Position numbers and translations under genes: made by a program
Notes under the pieces: model-generated
Databases searched by the model: none
Told to the model about the DNA's origin: nothing
The model's input: the letters and a program-made list of their open reading frames with translations, nothing else
In this document: in pieces, positions 6,306 to 7,556 of the stretch
Position numbering within the stretch: position 1 is the stretch's first letter
Layout: every line of letters starts with the position of its first letter
Assembly (NCBI GenBank): GCA_026415015.1
Contig: JAOAHW010000150.1
Location: forward strand, 1-7,556
Length of the DNA: 7,556 bases
Origin: Syntrophorhabdaceae bacterium
GTDB taxonomy: Bacteria; Desulfobacterota; Syntrophorhabdia; Syntrophorhabdales; Syntrophorhabdaceae
Direction: 5' to 3'

Positions 6306-6334
6306 AGGAGAAAAGAGGGTTACCCTTTTCTCCT
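6306..6334 (-). terminator. Hairpin downstream of the symporter gene (terminator-like, no U-tract)
   Basis: On the plus strand AGGAGAAA-(AG)-AGGG-TTA-CCCT-TTTCTCCT forms 12 base pairs with a 2-base bulge. It begins 12 bases beyond the symporter stop on the minus strand. It is the strongest hairpin I noticed in the window. On the minus strand the sequence after it is GTAAAAAAGGG, not a U-run, so it is not a classic intrinsic terminator. It may instead protect the 3' end or separate expression of the symporter from PilZ. Confidence 0.4.
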
Positions 6335-6346
6335 ATTATGTGTATA

Positions 6347-7537
6347 TCAATCCTTCCCCTCAAAGAGCTTTTTAATGAGTTCATTTGACGGTGGTTTTGT
6401 GAAGAGACTAACACCAAAAAATAAAATCAGACAGCCACCTAAGAGTATAAACTCCATGGTGGCCATACCTATCACCTTTTTTGTAAAGACAAAGTAGCCG
6501 CCTGCAAGGGTTGCAATTGTGCCGTAGAGGACTGTCCAGAAGGCACCCCATTTGGTTGCCCTCTTCCAGTAGAACGACATGGCTGTTACAAAGAAGAATA
6601 TAGCGCCCAGACCCATGGCAGCAAGTCCCATAAACATGGATAGAAGTTCAGGTGGTCTCTTCCATGTCCAGTAAAAGGGTAGAAATAGAAACAGGGCAAT
6701 AAGGAAATAGCTTATCCTGATGAGTGTCTTATCCTTTGTGGATGGCCACCAGAGGGTAATGATATCCCTTGTGACATTAGCACTCATAATCATCACCATA
6801 CCTGCAAGGGTTGAAAGGGTTGCTGCAAAGAGCCCCATGACATATAAAGTCTGTAAAGGTATGCCTCCTATAGAATACGATAAAAGCGGTGCAGCCAGGT
6901 CCGCCTTCCAGGGTTCTATCTTGAAAAGTTGAGGACCGAACAGGGTTCTTGTGATAAGACCATTTGTTGAAGATGCCAGCATGACAGGTATACCTGTTAT
7001 AAACCACACGATGAACACGAGAAACCAGTATTCTTTTTTATTCATCTTTTTCATACCTAAAAACCTGCCCAAGTTATGAGGGAAGCCAATGGCCATGGTA
7101 AAGAATATTACAGGGCATGCCAGAAGCCCTATCCAGCTTGAAAAGAACTCAGTAGGTCCAACTTTAGGAAGGTCAGGTCTTATAAGCTGCAGGAGCTTTG
7201 GATCCTGTTCCCATAGCTTCATGGAAATCTCTTGAAAACCACCGGATGAGACAAGCGCCCATATCCCAAATATAGCCCCCACTATACCAAGGAATGCACC
7301 CTGGAATGCCATGGACCAGTTTGTACCTACATATCCACCCAGAACCATGTATATCCATGCAATAAATACCCCAAGGAGAAGGCACAAAACAGGTGGAAAG
7401 CCTGTAACAGCATACCACACACCCCCTGCTGCCTTTAGTTGACCAACAGAGTAGATGAAGAGGAAAAAGAGCATACATATACTGATTACTGTCTGGAGCA
7501 TCTTTGATTCATATCTTCTGCCCATGAGCTCAGGTAC
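6347..7537 (-). CDS. Sodium:solute symporter family protein, N-terminus missing
   Basis: Integral membrane transporter of the SSS family (TC 2.A.21). About 396 genuine residues remain, starting VPELMGRRYESK, which matches the family's usual VP-x-F/L-x-x-RYG segment some 100 residues or more into the protein; the first helices are therefore lost. About ten hydrophobic stretches follow. Family-like blocks are GFPHNLGRF, and GLFAATLSTLAG...SANVTRD, which resembles the ATxST-AG block near the second sodium site. GFPH and the ST-AG block look most like the acetate/ActP-like branch, but the substrate cannot be assigned. The C-terminus (FTKPPSNELIKKLFEGKD) is charged and probably cytoplasmic. The apparent start MYKRQ (7552-7538) is adapter sequence; the real gene continues beyond the end of this contig. 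PilZ lies 123 bases downstream on the same strand. Confidence 0.9.
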   Translation of the reverse strand, partial: VPELMGRRYESKMLQTVISICMLFFLFIYSVGQLKAAGGVWYAVTGFPPVLCLLLGVFIAWIYMVLGGYVGTNWSMAFQGAFLGIVGAIFGIWALVSSGGFQEISMKLWEQDPKLLQLIRPDLPKVGPTEFFSSWIGLLACPVIFFTMAIGFPHNLGRFLGMKKMNKKEYWFLVFIVWFITGIPVMLASSTNGLITRTLFGPQLFKIEPWKADLAAPLLSYSIGGIPLQTLYVMGLFAATLSTLAGMVMIMSANVTRDIITLWWPSTKDKTLIRISYFLIALFLFLPFYWTWKRPPELLSMFMGLAAMGLGAIFFFVTAMSFYWKRATKWGAFWTVLYGTIATLAGGYFVFTKKVIGMATMEFILLGGCLILFFGVSLFTKPPSNELIKKLFEGKD

Positions 7538-7556
7538 CTGTCTCTTATACACATCT
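7538..7556. other. Tn5/Nextera mosaic-end adapter, not genomic
   Basis: The final 19 bases are CTGTCTCTTATACACATCT, exactly the transposase mosaic-end adapter sequence of Nextera-type libraries. An exact 19-base match flush with the contig end is not a chance event. It should be trimmed. It creates the false N-terminus MYKRQ on the minus strand. Confidence 0.97.

Noticed and set aside
6720..6932. Small plus-strand open frame inside the symporter
   Set aside because: It is antisense to a clear transporter reading frame and has no supporting features.
1..7556. CRISPR arrays, insertion sequences, tRNA or rRNA genes, phage attachment sites
   Set aside because: No direct-repeat array, transposase, terminal inverted repeats, tRNA-like cloverleaf or rRNA segment was seen on reading both strands.

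Overview
The window is about 7.5 kb of moderately AT-rich bacterial DNA. Arg codons are mostly AGG/AGA and Ile codons often ATA. It carries the 3' end of a division and cell-wall (dcw) cluster, then a mercury-methylation gene pair, then two genes on the opposite strand. The gene set suggests a Gram-negative, anaerobic bacterium of the Desulfobacterota/Nitrospirota type: ddl-ftsQ-ftsA-ftsZ order, an FtsZ tail ending FLRKQAD, HgcA/HgcB, and a PilZ protein. This placement is an inference; no rRNA or tRNA is present to settle it.

Left part (1-3774, plus strand): a 5'-truncated D-alanine--D-alanine ligase (ddl), ftsQ, ftsA and ftsZ, packed as an operon. ddl and ftsQ overlap by ATGA, ftsQ and ftsA are 1 base apart, and ftsZ has a near-perfect AGGAGGT ribosome-binding site. 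Together they make the D-Ala-D-Ala dipeptide and the core of the divisome: FtsZ ring, FtsA membrane tether, and the FtsQ periplasmic hub.

Middle (3775-5525, plus strand): a 215-base intergenic region with a candidate promoter and leader structures, then hgcA and hgcB. HgcA is recognised by the cap-helix motif NVWCAAGK in a corrinoid-binding domain followed by five membrane helices. HgcB is recognised by two CxxCxxCxxxCP clusters, an isolated downstream Cys and a terminal Cys-Cys. Together they are the known machinery that methylates Hg(II) to methylmercury. This is the most important content of the window. The system is already described; what may be new here is its position directly behind ftsZ, the Cys-rich N-terminus of HgcA, and the extra Cys triplet in HgcB.

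Right part (5531-7537, minus strand): a PilZ-domain protein (probable c-di-GMP receptor) whose 3' end meets hgcB with only 5 bases between the stop codons, and the C-terminal part of a sodium:solute symporter. The last 19 bases (7538-7556) are exactly the Tn5/Nextera mosaic-end sequence. They are library adapter, not genome, so the symporter is cut there and its apparent first five residues (MYKRQ) are artefactual.
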